A stretch of 37,924 bases of DNA, from contig JAQWPZ010000273.1 in the NCBI GenBank assembly GCA_029245125.1, positions 1-37,924 on the forward strand, read 5' to 3'. Under the pieces are notes generated by a model. The model ran no database searches, was not told the DNA's origin, and saw only the letters and a program-made list of their open reading frames with translations. Below, piece after piece: positions 6,866 through 18,232 of this stretch; within the stretch, counting starts at the first letter, position 1, and every line of letters begins with the position of its first letter. The stretch comes from Rubripirellula sp. (lineage in GTDB: Bacteria > Planctomycetota > Planctomycetia > Pirellulales > Pirellulaceae). A program made the position numbers and the translations under genes.

Positions 6866-9217
6866 ATGTCACATGTTGATTGGCAGCCATTGTTGATCAC
6901 CAGCATGGTTTTGTTGGCCACCATTTTTTTCATCTTGGTGATATCGAGATCTGATCGTCGTTCGAAAGCCACCTTGCGGCTGGATTGGTTCCTGCCGGCG
7001 ATGTTGCGACAAACCACGACTGAGCCTGGTAATTCACGACCAATTGGTCGTTTGTTTCGCAGGCTGGTTCCGAACAGTTGGCTCAGTAATCACCGCACAA
7101 AGCAGCGTGGTGAGATCCGCCGCAGTCTGCGTCGGTTGGGGGTCAGTTGGCTCGCCTCTCCACCACGCAGGATCTTGCAATCTGTTTGCTTACTGCTGTT
7201 TCTCGTTTCATTTTTTTATACTTGCTGGCCCTACACTGCGGCACCTCGTGCTGCGGGTGATAGGTCGCCAAGCTGGACTTTTGCAGAGATCGATTCTGAT
7301 ACCGGTAACCTCTCTTTTCGTGGGGGAGAAGCCGTTCATTGGTTTACCGAAATGCCAATGCTGTACATGCATCAGGATGCATTGGGGGCGGGAGGATTGC
7401 CGGTCGCATGGAGCGGGTGGGAAGACGATGTTGCATTGTTCGAACCGCTTCGTGAACTGACGGATTCTGAAATCGACAGCTTGTTTACGAGCAGCGATGA
7501 TTGGATCGTCTCTCAGGACGCGCCGAATGCCTGGCCGTCACACTACGCAGATGATTTGCGTCGCAAGGAGTGGTTGGCAGCTGATTTGTTTTTGGCCATT
7601 GACCCACTGGTCAGCTTATCGACGGGGATTGCTTCTCGCAGTTGGGTCTGGTCGTTGGTTTGTGCGGCGATGATCTTGATTGTTTGTGTTTTGGTCCCAC
7701 GAGGATTTTGTGGTTACATCTGCCCGCTCGGAACAACCATCGATCTTTTTGATTGGGCGATTGCGGGGCGAACCAAGCGGTTGCAGGTTCCCGACGATGG
7801 TTGGTGGGTGCACATCAAGTACTACCTGCTTGGAGATACTTTGGTTGCCGCTCTGTTTGGGGTGTTGATTTCAGGATTTTTTTCAGCGATCCCTGTCATC
7901 ACACGGGCAATGTTATTTTTAGGCGAGCCATTGCAGAGCGGTATGCTGAGAGGCTGGCATTTGGTGCCAGCCTTTCATACTGGTCAACTCATTTCGATTT
8001 TGATGTTTGTTGGCATCTTGTGTCTAGGTTTTTTGCGATCAAGGTTTTGGTGCAAATATGTTTGTCCCAGCGGCGCGGTCTTTTCACTCGGCAATATCTT
8101 TCGCTTGACGGAACGCAAGGTCGAATCTTCGTGCATTCATTGCAATAAGTGCATCGAGATTTGTCCCTTTGATGCAATCAAACCCGACTTCACCACACGG
8201 ACGACCGATTGCACGCTGTGTCAGTCTTGTGGGGGTGTTTGTCCAACGCACGCGATCAAATTTGTGGAGCGTTGGAACATTGTTGAGCTGAAGTTAAAGA
8301 ATGAACCGCAGTCTGGCGAGACAGCCATTGGCCGTCGCGGATTTCTTTCGCTAGCGGCCGGCGGTGCGACTGCCGTTACCGGTGGCGTGGTTGCATCGGG
8401 AGCTGTTCGGGTTTGGGGTGCGGGGTTAGACGATGAAAACGCAGTGCGGCCAGTTCGCCCACCCGGGAGTGTGCCCGAACAGCAATTTTTGCAGATGTGC
8501 ATTCGGTGTGGTGAGTGTTTCAAAGCGTGTCCAAACAATGTGCTGCAACCCGAAGCGTTTGAGCAGGGGGTGGAGGGACTTTGGACCCCAATGGTTCAAG
8601 CTGACTGGGCAGGATGTGAGTCGAGTTGCAACGCCTGCGGTCAAGTCTGTCCGACCGGCGCGATTCGAGCTTTACCACTTGAGGAGAAGCGAGTCGCGCG
8701 AATGGGGTTGGCAATCATCAACGAAACGACCTGCTTGCCATTTGCAGGGCAAGAAGATTGCGACCTTTGCGTGCAGGAATGTAAGGCGGCTGGGTATCGA
8801 GCGATTGAATATGTCCAGGTTGGTACGCAGACCGATGAATTTGGAGCACCGATCGCTGGCACTGGTCGCCTAGCGCCGGCGATCGTAGACCATCTGTGTG
8901 TTGGTTGTGGCCTCTGTCAGACACGATGTTACGGCATCAATGTCAAGGAAAAGCAACTGCTGATTCAATCCGCCGTTGTGGTGGAAGCTGGCCCGGGAAA
9001 GGAGGATCGTCTCCTGTCGGGATCTTACGTGGCGTTGCGTCGAAAGGAACACAATGAACGAGCGAACCGACGCAAGTTGCCCGTTTTGGATTCACAGCCG
9101 GATTCAACTTTGCCCACTCAAGCCGTACCGTTGGAATCCGATCTGCCCGTTGACGTAGATATTGACGGTGACAACGACGGTGAAATCGGCGGTGACGATA
9201 ACCCGTTCGGTCTATGA
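6866..9217 (+). CDS. Membrane polyferredoxin: NapH-like half fused to NapG-like half
   Basis: 783 residues. Five membrane helices are visible at about 9-27, 106-122, 260-278, 319-340 and 375-390. Two CX3CP motifs (C282/C286 and C396/C400) are the mark of the NapH/NosR/CcoG family. Two [4Fe-4S] sites follow (C423, 426, 429, 433 and C449, 452, 455, 459). At residues 490-494 there is RRGFL plus a hydrophobic Ala/Gly-rich stretch, like a Tat signal in the middle of the chain. A NapG-like ferredoxin region follows with four more clusters (starting at C545, C584, C632 and C678). The acidic C-terminus (DVDIDGDNDGEIGG) is unusual. The family moves electrons from quinol across the membrane to periplasmic reductases. 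It follows the FMN-binding gene by 136 bases, giving a NosR-like set of parts in two proteins. No nitrate or nitrous oxide reductase is nearby, so the acceptor is unknown. Confidence 0.88.
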   Translation: MSHVDWQPLLITSMVLLATIFFILVISRSDRRSKATLRLDWFLPAMLRQTTTEPGNSRPIGRLFRRLVPNSWLSNHRTKQRGEIRRSLRRLGVSWLASPPRRILQSVCLLLFLVSFFYTCWPYTAAPRAAGDRSPSWTFAEIDSDTGNLSFRGGEAVHWFTEMPMLYMHQDALGAGGLPVAWSGWEDDVALFEPLRELTDSEIDSLFTSSDDWIVSQDAPNAWPSHYADDLRRKEWLAADLFLAIDPLVSLSTGIASRSWVWSLVCAAMILIVCVLVPRGFCGYICPLGTTIDLFDWAIAGRTKRLQVPDDGWWVHIKYYLLGDTLVAALFGVLISGFFSAIPVITRAMLFLGEPLQSGMLRGWHLVPAFHTGQLISILMFVGILCLGFLRSRFWCKYVCPSGAVFSLGNIFRLTERKVESSCIHCNKCIEICPFDAIKPDFTTRTTDCTLCQSCGGVCPTHAIKFVERWNIVELKLKNEPQSGETAIGRRGFLSLAAGGATAVTGGVVASGAVRVWGAGLDDENAVRPVRPPGSVPEQQFLQMCIRCGECFKACPNNVLQPEAFEQGVEGLWTPMVQADWAGCESSCNACGQVCPTGAIRALPLEEKRVARMGLAIINETTCLPFAGQEDCDLCVQECKAAGYRAIEYVQVGTQTDEFGAPIAGTGRLAPAIVDHLCVGCGLCQTRCYGINVKEKQLLIQSAVVVEAGPGKEDRLLSGSYVALRRKEHNERANRRKLPVLDSQPDSTLPTQAVPLESDLPVDVDIDGDNDGEIGGDDNPFGL

Positions 9218-9337
9218 CAGGATTGCCAGGCTGGTAGAATCGCCTTCTGCATTTTGCCAGCGATCCTCGATTGGCCCGCATTTGGTCCGGTCGGCGAACG
9301 CTGTGATTCTGGTCAAGCATCCACCACTAAAACATTT

Positions 9338-9344
9338 AGGAAAG
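9338..9344 (+). promoter_or_regulatory. Ribosome binding site for a GTG start
   Basis: AGGAAAG lies four bases before GTG 9349 and supports that codon as the start of the Dabb gene, which has no ATG near the beginning of its conserved domain. Confidence 0.55.
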
Positions 9345-9348
9345 ATTC

Positions 9349-9657
9349 GTGGCACAATTAGCGCATCACGTGTTTTTTAAATTGAAAGACAACAGCGAAG
9401 CAGCTGTCGAGCATTTGTTGGCTGAGTGTCGAAAGTATTTGGACGACCACGATGGCTTAGTCGGTTTCTCGATTGGGACGCGGGACCAAGAATTGGATCG
9501 CGAGGTCAATCAGGATTTTGACGTCTCGCTGCATTGCATTTTTCAAGACCGACCAGCCCACGACGTCTACCAAACGGCTCCACGTCATCTCGAATTCATC
9601 GAATCAAATAAAGACAACTGGGCCGAGGTGCGTGTTTTTGACAGCACGATTCAATAG
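9349..9657 (+). CDS. Dabb (stress-responsive A/B barrel) domain protein
   Basis: 102 residues covering one complete Dabb domain, a ferredoxin-like alpha/beta fold that usually dimerises. Typical features are the opening HHVFFKLKD, the GLVGFSIGT strand, the acidic DREVNQDFDVSLHCIF segment and the helix after RPAHDVYQTAPRHLEFI. The start is GTG, supported by AGGAAAG just upstream. The domain is found in small stress proteins, monooxygenase-like enzymes and polyketide cyclases, so the reaction cannot be told from sequence. It lies 131 bases after the polyferredoxin gene on the same strand and may or may not share its transcript. A hairpin lies 18 bases after the stop. Confidence 0.85.
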   Translation: MAQLAHHVFFKLKDNSEAAVEHLLAECRKYLDDHDGLVGFSIGTRDQELDREVNQDFDVSLHCIFQDRPAHDVYQTAPRHLEFIESNKDNWAEVRVFDSTIQ

Positions 9658-9675
9658 TGTTAGCGGATCGCCGTT

Positions 9676-9700
9676 TGCGGGGCATTGAAAATGCACCGCA
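9676..9700 (+). terminator. Hairpin after the Dabb gene, possible terminator
   Basis: An 11-pair stem with one G-A mismatch and a three-base GAA loop (5' arm TGCGGGGCATT, 3' arm AATGCACCGCA). It starts 18 bases after the stop codon. No T-run follows, so it may stop transcription only with a factor, or may stabilise the 3' end. Confidence 0.4.
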
Positions 9701-9718
9701 GACGTGCTGCCCTCCAGT

Positions 9719-9730
9719 GCTTTGCAAAGC
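9719..9730. repeat. Perfect 12-base palindrome
   Basis: GCTTTGCAAAGC reads the same on both strands. It lies about 200 bases before the DUF1553 gene and could be an operator half-site pair, but nothing else supports this. Confidence 0.3.
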
Positions 9731-9926
9731 TAGTTCATTACAACTCCAGTTCTCGGTTTGACTGGCTCTCTGCACTGCCGTTTTGTCGGGGAAAATTCTC
9801 TTTTAGCCTGGGGATAACCTATCAGTCGCTTGAAGTGGAATTGCGATGATTGTTGTGTGACGCAGGATCCCATTGACGATGTACAATGGAGGCTCCTTCC
9901 TGCCTCTCCCTTGTGCGACCTGCCCC

Positions 9927-12900
9927 ATGAGCCGCCTCCCCCTTTTTTTTTCCGTCACACTCTTGTTCTTGGTGGGGGGATTTTGTCTGGCTGAAGAGTC
10001 ACGACCGATTGGGTTCAGTGACGAGGTTCAGCCGATCTTGCGGCGTCACTGTTATCGCTGTCACGGCCTCAAGAACCAAGAGGCTGGCTTGCAGCTAAAC
10101 CGTCGGGATTCAGCCCTCTCGGTCGCTGATTCTGATGAGACGATCGTCGTCCCCGGTGATGCGAAAGCGAGTCTGCTGATTCACCGGATCGAGAATGATA
10201 CTTACGGGGACATCATGCCGCCCGATTCCGATCCGCTGTCGAGTCGGGAAATTGAGATTTTGCGAAAATGGATTGAGCAGGGGGCTGCGTGGCCGGACGA
10301 TTTGGCCGAACCGAAGCACTGGGCGTATCAACCGATTGTTCACCCCGAGGTTCATCCCAGAGTCAAGGTTGGGTCCGAATCAACGGCAGTGAACGCCATC
10401 GATTATTTCACTGGTAAAAAGTTGAATGACCAGGGGTTGGCACTTGCTGAATCGGTCGACCGCTCTCGATTGATCCGTCGCGCTAGCTTGGCGTTAACGG
10501 GGATCACGCCAACACCAGAAGAGGTGGCCGCCTTCGTAAAGGACTCCTCGGCTGATGCCTACGAAACTGTTCTAGACCGTTTACTTCAATCACCCCGCTA
10601 TGGTGAGCGCTGGGCCGTGCCTTGGTTGGACTTGGCGAGGTACGCTGACAGCAATGGTTTCCAGGCCGATCAGATTCGTGATAACTGGGCGTACCGTGAT
10701 TGGGTGATTCGTGCCATTAATGGCGGATTGCCGTTTGACCAATTCGTCATTGATCAGTTGGCGGGAGATTTACATGACGAGCCGACCATTGATCAGCGTG
10801 TCGCGACAGGTTTTCACCGGATGACAACCTGTAACGTCGAGGCGGGAGTTCATCCGGAAGCAAATCGTGTCAATCAAGTTGTTGACCGAGTCAACACGAC
10901 CGCCACTGTCTTTATGGGCACAACGCTCGAGTGTGCTCAGTGTCATGATCACAAATATGATCCCTTTACGCAGGCCGACTATTACCGCGTGTTTGCATAT
11001 TTCAACAATACGCCATTGGAGGTTAAGAACACGGGTGGCGTGACTTGGGATTTTTCGGGTCCGAAAATGGATTTACCATTGCAGCATGCAACGCAACAGC
11101 GGGCCGACCGGTTGCGTCAACGCATGCAGGAGTTACGAGAGCGACGTGATCAGAGTGTGACGGCGAGTGAAGGTGAATTTGCAAGTTGGCTGAGCGATTT
11201 TCGTGATCACTCCGAGCCGGATTGGACGCCCCTTGTTCCCGAGGCATTTCAGTCGTCCGAGGACGAGCAGTATGCGATTCTTGATGATGGTGCTGTTCTG
11301 CTGACCGGACGTGTGCCAGACACCGTCGAGCACGTTTTTACGCTCGATTGTCAAGGTCGCAAGGTATCCGCGATCCGGATTGAGGCGTTGACCGACCAGG
11401 CGATTCCAGGCAAAGGGCCGGGGCGAGGTGATGCCCGATCCTCCAACATTATTCTGAGTGAGGTGACGTGCGAACTGATCGCTGATGAGGCGGTGGTGCG
11501 GTTGGATCTCGAGAATGCGGTGGCTGATTTCTCTCAGAAAAACTGGGACGTCTCGAATGCAATCGACGGAAATCGAAAAACCGGCTGGGCGATCTCACCA
11601 CAATTCGGAAAGCCGCACTGGGCCAGCTTTGTCTTGAGCGAACCAACCGCGATCGCCGGGTCTGAACGATTACGCGTGACCCTCGGCCAATTTTACGGAC
11701 GCGGGCGTGTGATCGGCAAACCTCGTCTCTCGATCTACTCAGGTGATCCGAGATTTCTTGATTTGCCACCATCGCTTCGCAAGTTGGCGACAAAGAAAAA
11801 ACTGAACGCGGCCGATCAAAAAAAATTGCGTACCGCGTTTGAAAAAAACAATCCGATTCTGGTTCGCCTGGATGCTGAAATCGCTGGGCTTGAGAAGCAA
11901 CTCAACCAGCTAAAGCCGGATACGACACTCGTGATGGTCGAGCTAGATCAGCCGAGAGAAACGTCGGTGATGATTCGTGGTGACTATGAAAAATTGGGGC
12001 TTGCCGTGAAGCCCGGTACGCCGGCCTTCCTGCCTGACCTGGGCAACATCGAACAGACTGGTAACCGGATGGAATTTGCGAGGTGGCTAACCTCTCCCCG
12101 CAATCCGTTGCTGGCACGCGTGACAGTCAACCGTTGGTGGACGGAGATCTTTGGCGCAGGATTGGTGAGGACACCCGAGGATTTTGGCACCCAAGGTGAG
12201 GAACCGAGCCATCCTGACTTGCTCGATTGGTTGGCAGCAGAGTTGATCAGTTCGGGCTGGTCCCGAAAGCACATTCACAAGTTGATGGTGTTCTCGATGA
12301 CGTTTCGACAATCGGCTCGCGTTACCCCCGATTTGTTAGAACTTGATCCACAAAACTATCTGCTGAGTCGCGGCCCACGATTTCGATTGGCCGCGGAATT
12401 GTTGAGAGACAACGCGTTGGCGATCAGTGGTTTGCTGAGTGATTCGATGTATGGTCCGCCGATCATGCCTTACCAGCCAGAGAACATTTGGCGAAGTGTG
12501 GGAAGGAACCAACCGAAGTGGAAAGCTGCCGTGGATGCCGATCGATTCCGACGAGGCGTCTATGTCGTCTGGAAACGGGCTGCCCCCTATCCGAGTTTCA
12601 TCAGCTTTGATGCTCCTGACCGAGGAAGTTGCACTGTCAATCGTGGTCGAAGTAACACGCCTCAGCAGGCACTCACCTTGTTAAATGATCCGGCATACAC
12701 CGAGATGTCGCTGTCGCTGGCAGACCGAATCCTGGCAGAGAGGCCCGATTCGAGTGATCAAGAACGAATCGACTACGGCTTCCGCTTGGCGGTCGCTCGC
12801 GCCGCAACGACTTACGAAATCAGTGTGGTGAGACAGCTGTTGGAAGCTGAACGTGAAAGGCTGCGAGCGAATCCGGCGTTGATTCAACAACGTGCAAAGC

Positions 12901-13007
12901 CCGCCATTGATGCGATGCAAATGCAGACAACCGATCGGGCGGAGTTGGCAGCTTGGTTTGCCGTAGCAAACGCCCTCTTGAACCTTGATGAAACGATGTC
13001 CCAATGA
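9927..13007 (+). CDS. Planctomycete cytochrome c with DUF1549 and DUF1553 domains
   Basis: 1026 residues from ATG 9927. The start is chosen because [22 protein letters not shown] is a standard signal peptide; ATG 9879 and TTG 9873 would add a polar leader. The domain order is the common planctomycete one. First comes a PSCyt1 haem domain with C42-Y-R-C-H46. Next is DUF1549 (PSCyt2), including [10 protein letters not shown] and a second CXXCH at C336 ([12 protein letters not shown]). A middle discoidin/galactose-binding-like region follows, with [13 protein letters not shown] at about 535-550. Last is DUF1553 (PSD1), with the typical [20 protein letters not shown]. These proteins are exported, very numerous in planctomycetes, and often linked to polysaccharide breakdown; their chemistry is not established. 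The gene overlaps the DUF1501 gene by four bases (ATGA), so the two are translated together. Confidence 0.92.
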   Translation: MSRLPLFFSVTLLFLVGGFCLAEESRPIGFSDEVQPILRRHCYRCHGLKNQEAGLQLNRRDSALSVADSDETIVVPGDAKASLLIHRIENDTYGDIMPPDSDPLSSREIEILRKWIEQGAAWPDDLAEPKHWAYQPIVHPEVHPRVKVGSESTAVNAIDYFTGKKLNDQGLALAESVDRSRLIRRASLALTGITPTPEEVAAFVKDSSADAYETVLDRLLQSPRYGERWAVPWLDLARYADSNGFQADQIRDNWAYRDWVIRAINGGLPFDQFVIDQLAGDLHDEPTIDQRVATGFHRMTTCNVEAGVHPEANRVNQVVDRVNTTATVFMGTTLECAQCHDHKYDPFTQADYYRVFAYFNNTPLEVKNTGGVTWDFSGPKMDLPLQHATQQRADRLRQRMQELRERRDQSVTASEGEFASWLSDFRDHSEPDWTPLVPEAFQSSEDEQYAILDDGAVLLTGRVPDTVEHVFTLDCQGRKVSAIRIEALTDQAIPGKGPGRGDARSSNIILSEVTCELIADEAVVRLDLENAVADFSQKNWDVSNAIDGNRKTGWAISPQFGKPHWASFVLSEPTAIAGSERLRVTLGQFYGRGRVIGKPRLSIYSGDPRFLDLPPSLRKLATKKKLNAADQKKLRTAFEKNNPILVRLDAEIAGLEKQLNQLKPDTTLVMVELDQPRETSVMIRGDYEKLGLAVKPGTPAFLPDLGNIEQTGNRMEFARWLTSPRNPLLARVTVNRWWTEIFGAGLVRTPEDFGTQGEEPSHPDLLDWLAAELISSGWSRKHIHKLMVFSMTFRQSARVTPDLLELDPQNYLLSRGPRFRLAAELLRDNALAISGLLSDSMYGPPIMPYQPENIWRSVGRNQPKWKAAVDADRFRRGVYVVWKRAAPYPSFISFDAPDRGSCTVNRGRSNTPQQALTLLNDPAYTEMSLSLADRILAERPDSSDQERIDYGFRLAVARAATTYEISVVRQLLEAERERLRANPALIQQRAKPAIDAMQMQTTDRAELAAWFAVANALLNLDETMSQ

Positions 13008-14464
13008 ATTTGAACGATTCGAATCCCTTGATCCCCACGGCAATCGGTCGGCGGACAATGCTGCAGCGAACCGGGTTCGGGATCGGCGGGCTGGCGCTCG
13101 CAGAGATGTTGAATGGCGACGCAGCGACCGCGAGCGGTCGTGCTGGTGGTCCAGTGTCGGTTCGACAACCGCACTTTGCAGCGAAGGCTAAGAATATCAT
13201 CTACCTGCATATGGTAGGGGCACCGAGCCATCTAGATTTGTTCGATCAAAAGCCAGAGCTGCGGCGTCGAGGTGGAGAGTCGTGCCCTCAAGATTTGTTC
13301 GAGTCGAGTAAGTTTGCGTTTGTGCGTGATTTGCCAACTCTGCTTGGAACGCCCAACGAAAAAGAATATCAGTTCACAAGGTGTGGTGAATCTGGTTTAC
13401 CGTTGTCAAACTTATTGCCGAACCTGCAAGGCGTCGCCGATGAAATGACGTTGATCAAGTCGATGCACACCAATGAGTTCAATCATGGTCCGGCGCAGAT
13501 GTTTATGCTCAGCGGTTTCGGCCGATTTGGCCGCCCCAGTATTGGATCGTGGCTGAATTACGGACTGGGAACAGAGAACCAGGATCTTCCCGGGTTTGTC
13601 GTACTGATCACTGGAAATGTGCTCGGTGCAGGAAGTCCGGCGTGGGGCAGTGGATTTCTGCCGAGTGTTTATCAGGGGGTCGAATTTCGCAGCAAGGGTG
13701 ACCCCGTTCTCTTTCTGTCCAATCCAGAGGGTGTGGAGACGAATTCGCGTAAGCAAATTATCGATACGGTAAATGAACTCAACCGCGAGCAACTCTTGAA
13801 CATCGGCGATCCTGAGATCGCGACACGAATCAGTCAATACGAATTGGCCTATCGGATGCAAACGAGTGTCCCAGAGCTGATGGATATCTCTTCCGAACCA
13901 GCATCCGTTCATCAGCTGTACGGAACCAAGCCGGGCGAAACGAGCTTTGCGAACAATTGTTTATTGGCGAGGCGATTGGTCGAACGTGGGGTGCGTTTTG
14001 TGCAGTTGTTCGATCAGGGCTGGGATTCGCATGGGAGTGTTTTCAAAAATGTGGCGAACAAGGCGAAACAGGTGGATCAACCGATTGCTGCTTTGATTCG
14101 CGATTTGCGGCAACGTGGCCTGCTCGATTCTACCCTGGTCGTCTGGTCATCCGAATTTGGGCGAACTCCGTTTGCCCAGGGTGCGAACAGTGGCAAAGCT
14201 GATTCAACAGCAGGACGTGATCATCACAAAGATGCGTTCACCACTTGGGTCGCCGGTGGCGGCGTGAAGGGTGGCATGAGTTACGGTGCGACCGACGAAC
14301 TGGGATACACCATCGCGGAGAATCCTGTGCATGTGCACGATTTCAACGCAACATTGATGCATCTGATGGGACTTGACCACGAACGTCTGACGTTCCGGTA
14401 TCAAGGTCGGCCGTATCGTTTGACCGATGTCGAAGGAAAGGTCATCCGCCCGATCCTTGCGTAA
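13004..14464 (+). CDS. DUF1501 family exported protein (sulfatase/phosphatase-like fold)
   Basis: 486 residues. The N-terminus has a Tat-type signal ([20 protein letters not shown]), suggesting export in folded form. Family hallmarks are [21 protein letters not shown], the [22 protein letters not shown] segment, the [11 protein letters not shown] and [12 protein letters not shown] blocks and a [21 protein letters not shown] block near the C-terminus. The fold is related to alkaline phosphatases and sulfatases, and the Asp/His-rich blocks may bind metal. The start codon overlaps the stop of the DUF1553 gene (ATGA), and this pair is conserved as a unit across planctomycetes. The biochemical role is not established. 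No further gene follows on this strand: the next gene converges from the other side. Confidence 0.92.
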   Translation: MNLNDSNPLIPTAIGRRTMLQRTGFGIGGLALAEMLNGDAATASGRAGGPVSVRQPHFAAKAKNIIYLHMVGAPSHLDLFDQKPELRRRGGESCPQDLFESSKFAFVRDLPTLLGTPNEKEYQFTRCGESGLPLSNLLPNLQGVADEMTLIKSMHTNEFNHGPAQMFMLSGFGRFGRPSIGSWLNYGLGTENQDLPGFVVLITGNVLGAGSPAWGSGFLPSVYQGVEFRSKGDPVLFLSNPEGVETNSRKQIIDTVNELNREQLLNIGDPEIATRISQYELAYRMQTSVPELMDISSEPASVHQLYGTKPGETSFANNCLLARRLVERGVRFVQLFDQGWDSHGSVFKNVANKAKQVDQPIAALIRDLRQRGLLDSTLVVWSSEFGRTPFAQGANSGKADSTAGRDHHKDAFTTWVAGGGVKGGMSYGATDELGYTIAENPVHVHDFNATLMHLMGLDHERLTFRYQGRPYRLTDVEGKVIRPILA

Positions 14465-14583
14465 GCAAGGCCGTAAGGAGTGATGTACGACTGGTGGATT
14501 TCATTCCGACACGGATGCCACGCATCTGAGCCGCTTGTTCTGCACAGACGCGTCGACATGCGAGTGGTCTTGGATCTGCTGCG

Positions 14584-15234
14584 TCAGTTTGATCCGGTTT
14601 GGTGCACTTGCTGTAAGATCGCGCCAACGGCTTGGATGATTTCGTCGGCGACCGCTTGTTCGCTTTGAGCTGCATTGATGATTGCGGTGTGGGGACTGCT
14701 GTGGGGCAGTTCTTTCAAAAAGGCTTGACGCACCGCTTCCAAATAATCCTCGCCACGTTTTTCCATCCGGTCAGCAGGGCCGTCAAAGCGGTTCATCGAT
14801 TCCGCGGCGGGCATGTCCAACAGAAGTGTGATCGTTGGCGTCAGTCCTCCGTTGGCCAATCGTCCTAGTTTCCACAATAATTCGGGTGATGCCTTGCCAC
14901 CGACACTTTGGTAGACGACGTTTGCCAACAGGAAGCGATCGGAGATGACCGTCTGTCCTGCGGCCAGCGCCGGTTGGATGGTCGTTTCAACCATTTCGCA
15001 TCGACTTGCCATGAACAGCATCGCCTCTGTGCGGCGGTGCATTTCCAAGTCACTTTCAAGTAGCAGTTGTCTCAACCGCATCCCGATTGGTGTGCTGCCG
15101 GGATCCCGTACAGCCAAGACCTCGCGTCCTTGGGATTGCAGATGTTCGGTCAGTCGTTTGATTTGGGTCGACTTGCCGACGCCGTCGATGCCGTCCAGCG
15201 TGATCAGCAGCGGCGAGTTTCCTGGCTCGTTCAT
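14584..15234 (-). CDS. tmk: Thymidylate kinase (dTMP kinase)
   Basis: 216 residues from ATG 15234. It phosphorylates dTMP to dTDP with ATP in the cytoplasm for DNA synthesis. The P-loop GIDGVGKST is at residues 15-23. The usual REPGGT segment is RDPGST here, followed by PIGMRLRQLLL. The DR motif is in SDRFLLANVVYQS, and the lid region reads DRMEKRGEDYLEAV. An upstream in-frame start at 15309 would add 25 residues without family similarity and would overlap the preceding gene, so 15234 is chosen. It is the last gene of a minus-strand run after enolase and a membrane protein, 31 bases after the latter. Length and motifs are normal for the family. Confidence 0.93.
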   Translation of the reverse strand: MNEPGNSPLLITLDGIDGVGKSTQIKRLTEHLQSQGREVLAVRDPGSTPIGMRLRQLLLESDLEMHRRTEAMLFMASRCEMVETTIQPALAAGQTVISDRFLLANVVYQSVGGKASPELLWKLGRLANGGLTPTITLLLDMPAAESMNRFDGPADRMEKRGEDYLEAVRQAFLKELPHSSPHTAIINAAQSEQAVADEIIQAVGAILQQVHQTGSN

Positions 15235-15265
15235 TCGGCAATGTCCTGAATGCGAATCGCGTGAG

Positions 15266-15829
15266 TCAGGATGAAACCCGCGGTTTGTTGCTGAAGCGAT
15301 CCGGTCCACCCACGATCGGCAGGTGTTGGTAGTCGATCACCTGCCACTGATCACCATTTTTTTGGAACTTCAAGATCAGCCGGCGTGGCACACGGTAGTC
15401 CTGTCCACCACTGCTGCCACTGATTTCAACTTTCGCGACCATGTCAACATCTGCTTCCGGTGGGAATGTCCCATCGATTAATTCGATGCTGCGAATTTGA
15501 TTCACGCGAGCTAGTTGAAAGGTCCAGCGTTGGAGTTCAGCCTTGGCTTCCGCACGGGTTGTTGGGTCGGCAATGATCGCCACCGCTGTCTCGTAGTCAT
15601 TCGCCTCGACGGCTGCAGCGATCTCATACAATCGCGACTCGATTTGTTCGCGGTCGGTTTCCCATCGGCTTGCGGTGACCCAAGCCAATGGGATTAGCAG
15701 CAGGAAAACAAGACCGGCAACACCAACCGGTTTCTTCCCGGTTTGCAGCCAGCCGTAAAGCAATCCGAACGCCATCGCCGCCAACATCACGCTGGTCAAC
15801 AAAGGGCGTTCGGCAAGTAAGCTTTCCAT
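15266..15829 (-). CDS. Membrane protein with two helices and an NTF2-like extracytoplasmic or cytoplasmic domain
   Basis: 187 residues. Two membrane helices lie at about 11-28 and 35-53, separated by a short GKKP turn. They are followed by a soluble part that begins with a helix (ESRLYEIAAAVEANDYETAVAIIAD) and continues as beta strands (IRSIELIDGTFP, VDMVAKVEISG, RRLILKFQKNGDQWQVIDYQHL). This layout resembles SnoaL/NTF2-like or DUF4440-like domains, though I cannot name the family with certainty. With both ends on the same side, the domain is probably cytoplasmic. The gene sits between enolase (37 bases upstream) and tmk (31 bases downstream), so co-transcription is likely, but no function linked to either is evident. 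Confidence 0.75.
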   Translation of the reverse strand: MESLLAERPLLTSVMLAAMAFGLLYGWLQTGKKPVGVAGLVFLLLIPLAWVTASRWETDREQIESRLYEIAAAVEANDYETAVAIIADPTTRAEAKAELQRWTFQLARVNQIRSIELIDGTFPPEADVDMVAKVEISGSSGGQDYRVPRRLILKFQKNGDQWQVIDYQHLPIVGGPDRFSNKPRVSS

Positions 15830-15866
15830 TGATAAGTCACACTATTCGTGAGGTGACGCTTGGCAA

Positions 15867-17177
<1,311 letters not shown>

Positions 17178-17403
17178 TTAAATTGTTTTGGTGGGCGGCA
17201 TTTTGTCCAATGCGGCTTCCAATGGCTACCCGCCCGGAAACACAGCGAATGTTCGCCCGAACGAACGATGATTCCTGGAGTGGGCAAACAAGGTGAGAGC
17301 AATCAGGCTTTCTCGGTAAATATCGGGGTGTGGGGAGCATTTGCCGAGATCGTCAACGGCGGTGGGGCGGGGATGATCAGGCAGTTTGAGGCAATCGGGC
17401 GGC

Positions 17404-17443
17404 CAGTCAGTGCGGGCATTGGGCAGTCAGTGCGGGCATTGGT
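17404..17443. repeat. 20-base tandem duplication
   Basis: The unit cagtcagtgcgggcattggg is followed at once by a second copy differing only in the last base (T for G). This looks like a recent slippage duplication in non-coding DNA. Confidence 0.85.
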
Positions 17444-17615
17444 GTTGGGCTGATTTCCCCAGACGCTGATACGTTTTGTTGCCACCGGCTCGCTTCTCTG
17501 CCCATCGGGAAGCAGCTTGACGGGCGATTTATGTTGATTGGCGGTGCTTCCTTGAAGCTCTATCCGCTGCGGAAAAGATGTATGCTCTGCACAAATATCG
17601 AGACGAAAGAAGTTT

Positions 17616-17620
17616 GGAGG
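17616..17620 (+). promoter_or_regulatory. Ribosome binding site of ribE
   Basis: GGAGG lies 12 bases before ATG 17633. The spacing is on the long side, but the match is strong. Confidence 0.5.
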
Positions 17621-17632
17621 CTTTGAAAACAC

Positions 17633-18232
17633 ATGTTCACCGGTTTAGTCGAAACGATGGGGAAAGTAGTTGAATTGATCGATGATCCGCCCGGCAAGCG
17701 ACTTCGAATCGATTGCGGTTTGGTGGCGGAGGGGGCCGAATTGGGCGACAGCATCTGCATCAACGGATGCTGTTTGACGGTGGTTGCTCTCGATTCAGGC
17801 CGGCTCGATTTTGAAGCGGGTGAGGAAACGCTATCTCGCACGAACCTCGGACGGTTGAGGGTGGGCGAATCGGTCAATCTGGAGCGTTCTTTGGCTGTCG
17901 GTGATCGTCTGGGCGGGCATTACGTGACAGGGCATGTGGATGAAGTGGGGACGCTCGCGGAGCGTCGAGATGACCCGCCCTGGGCACATTTGCGGTTCCG
18001 CATGCCCGAGCGATTGGCTGGGCAGGTGGCCGCGAAGGGCAGCATTGCGATCGATGGAATTAGCCTGACCGTCGTCGATGCTGATGCTGATTCGTTCACC
18101 GTTGCCCTGATTCCTCATACCCTCGAAGTAACGACACTGGGAAATCGTGGCATTGGCGATGAGGTCAACTTGGAAACCGATGTGCTTGCGAAGTACGTTC
18201 AGCGGGCGTTGGAGACGAAGACGGAGGGATGA
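17633..18232 (+). CDS. ribE: Riboflavin synthase, alpha subunit
   Basis: 199 residues, the usual length. It converts two molecules of 6,7-dimethyl-8-ribityllumazine into riboflavin and a pyrimidine by-product, acting as a cytoplasmic trimer. Two lumazine-binding repeats are visible: residues 1-96 start with MFTGLVETMGKV and include DSICINGCCLTVV and FEAGEETLSRTNL; residues 97-190 start near GHYVTGHVDEVG and include KGSIAIDGISLTVV and LIPHTLEVTTLG. The start is fixed by the family N-terminus and GGAGG upstream. No other riboflavin gene is nearby. It precedes rsmA by 99 bases on the same strand. Two flavoproteins in the window (FMN-binding domain, NuoF-like subunit) use the cofactor made from its product, but that is not evidence of linkage. 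Confidence 0.96.
   Translation: MFTGLVETMGKVVELIDDPPGKRLRIDCGLVAEGAELGDSICINGCCLTVVALDSGRLDFEAGEETLSRTNLGRLRVGESVNLERSLAVGDRLGGHYVTGHVDEVGTLAERRDDPPWAHLRFRMPERLAGQVAAKGSIAIDGISLTVVDADADSFTVALIPHTLEVTTLGNRGIGDEVNLETDVLAKYVQRALETKTEG

Noticed and set aside
17303..17632. Minus-strand 109-codon open frame before ribE
   Set aside because: It spans the tandem duplication and the ribosome site of ribE, has no recognisable domain, and its start lies at the very edge of ribE.
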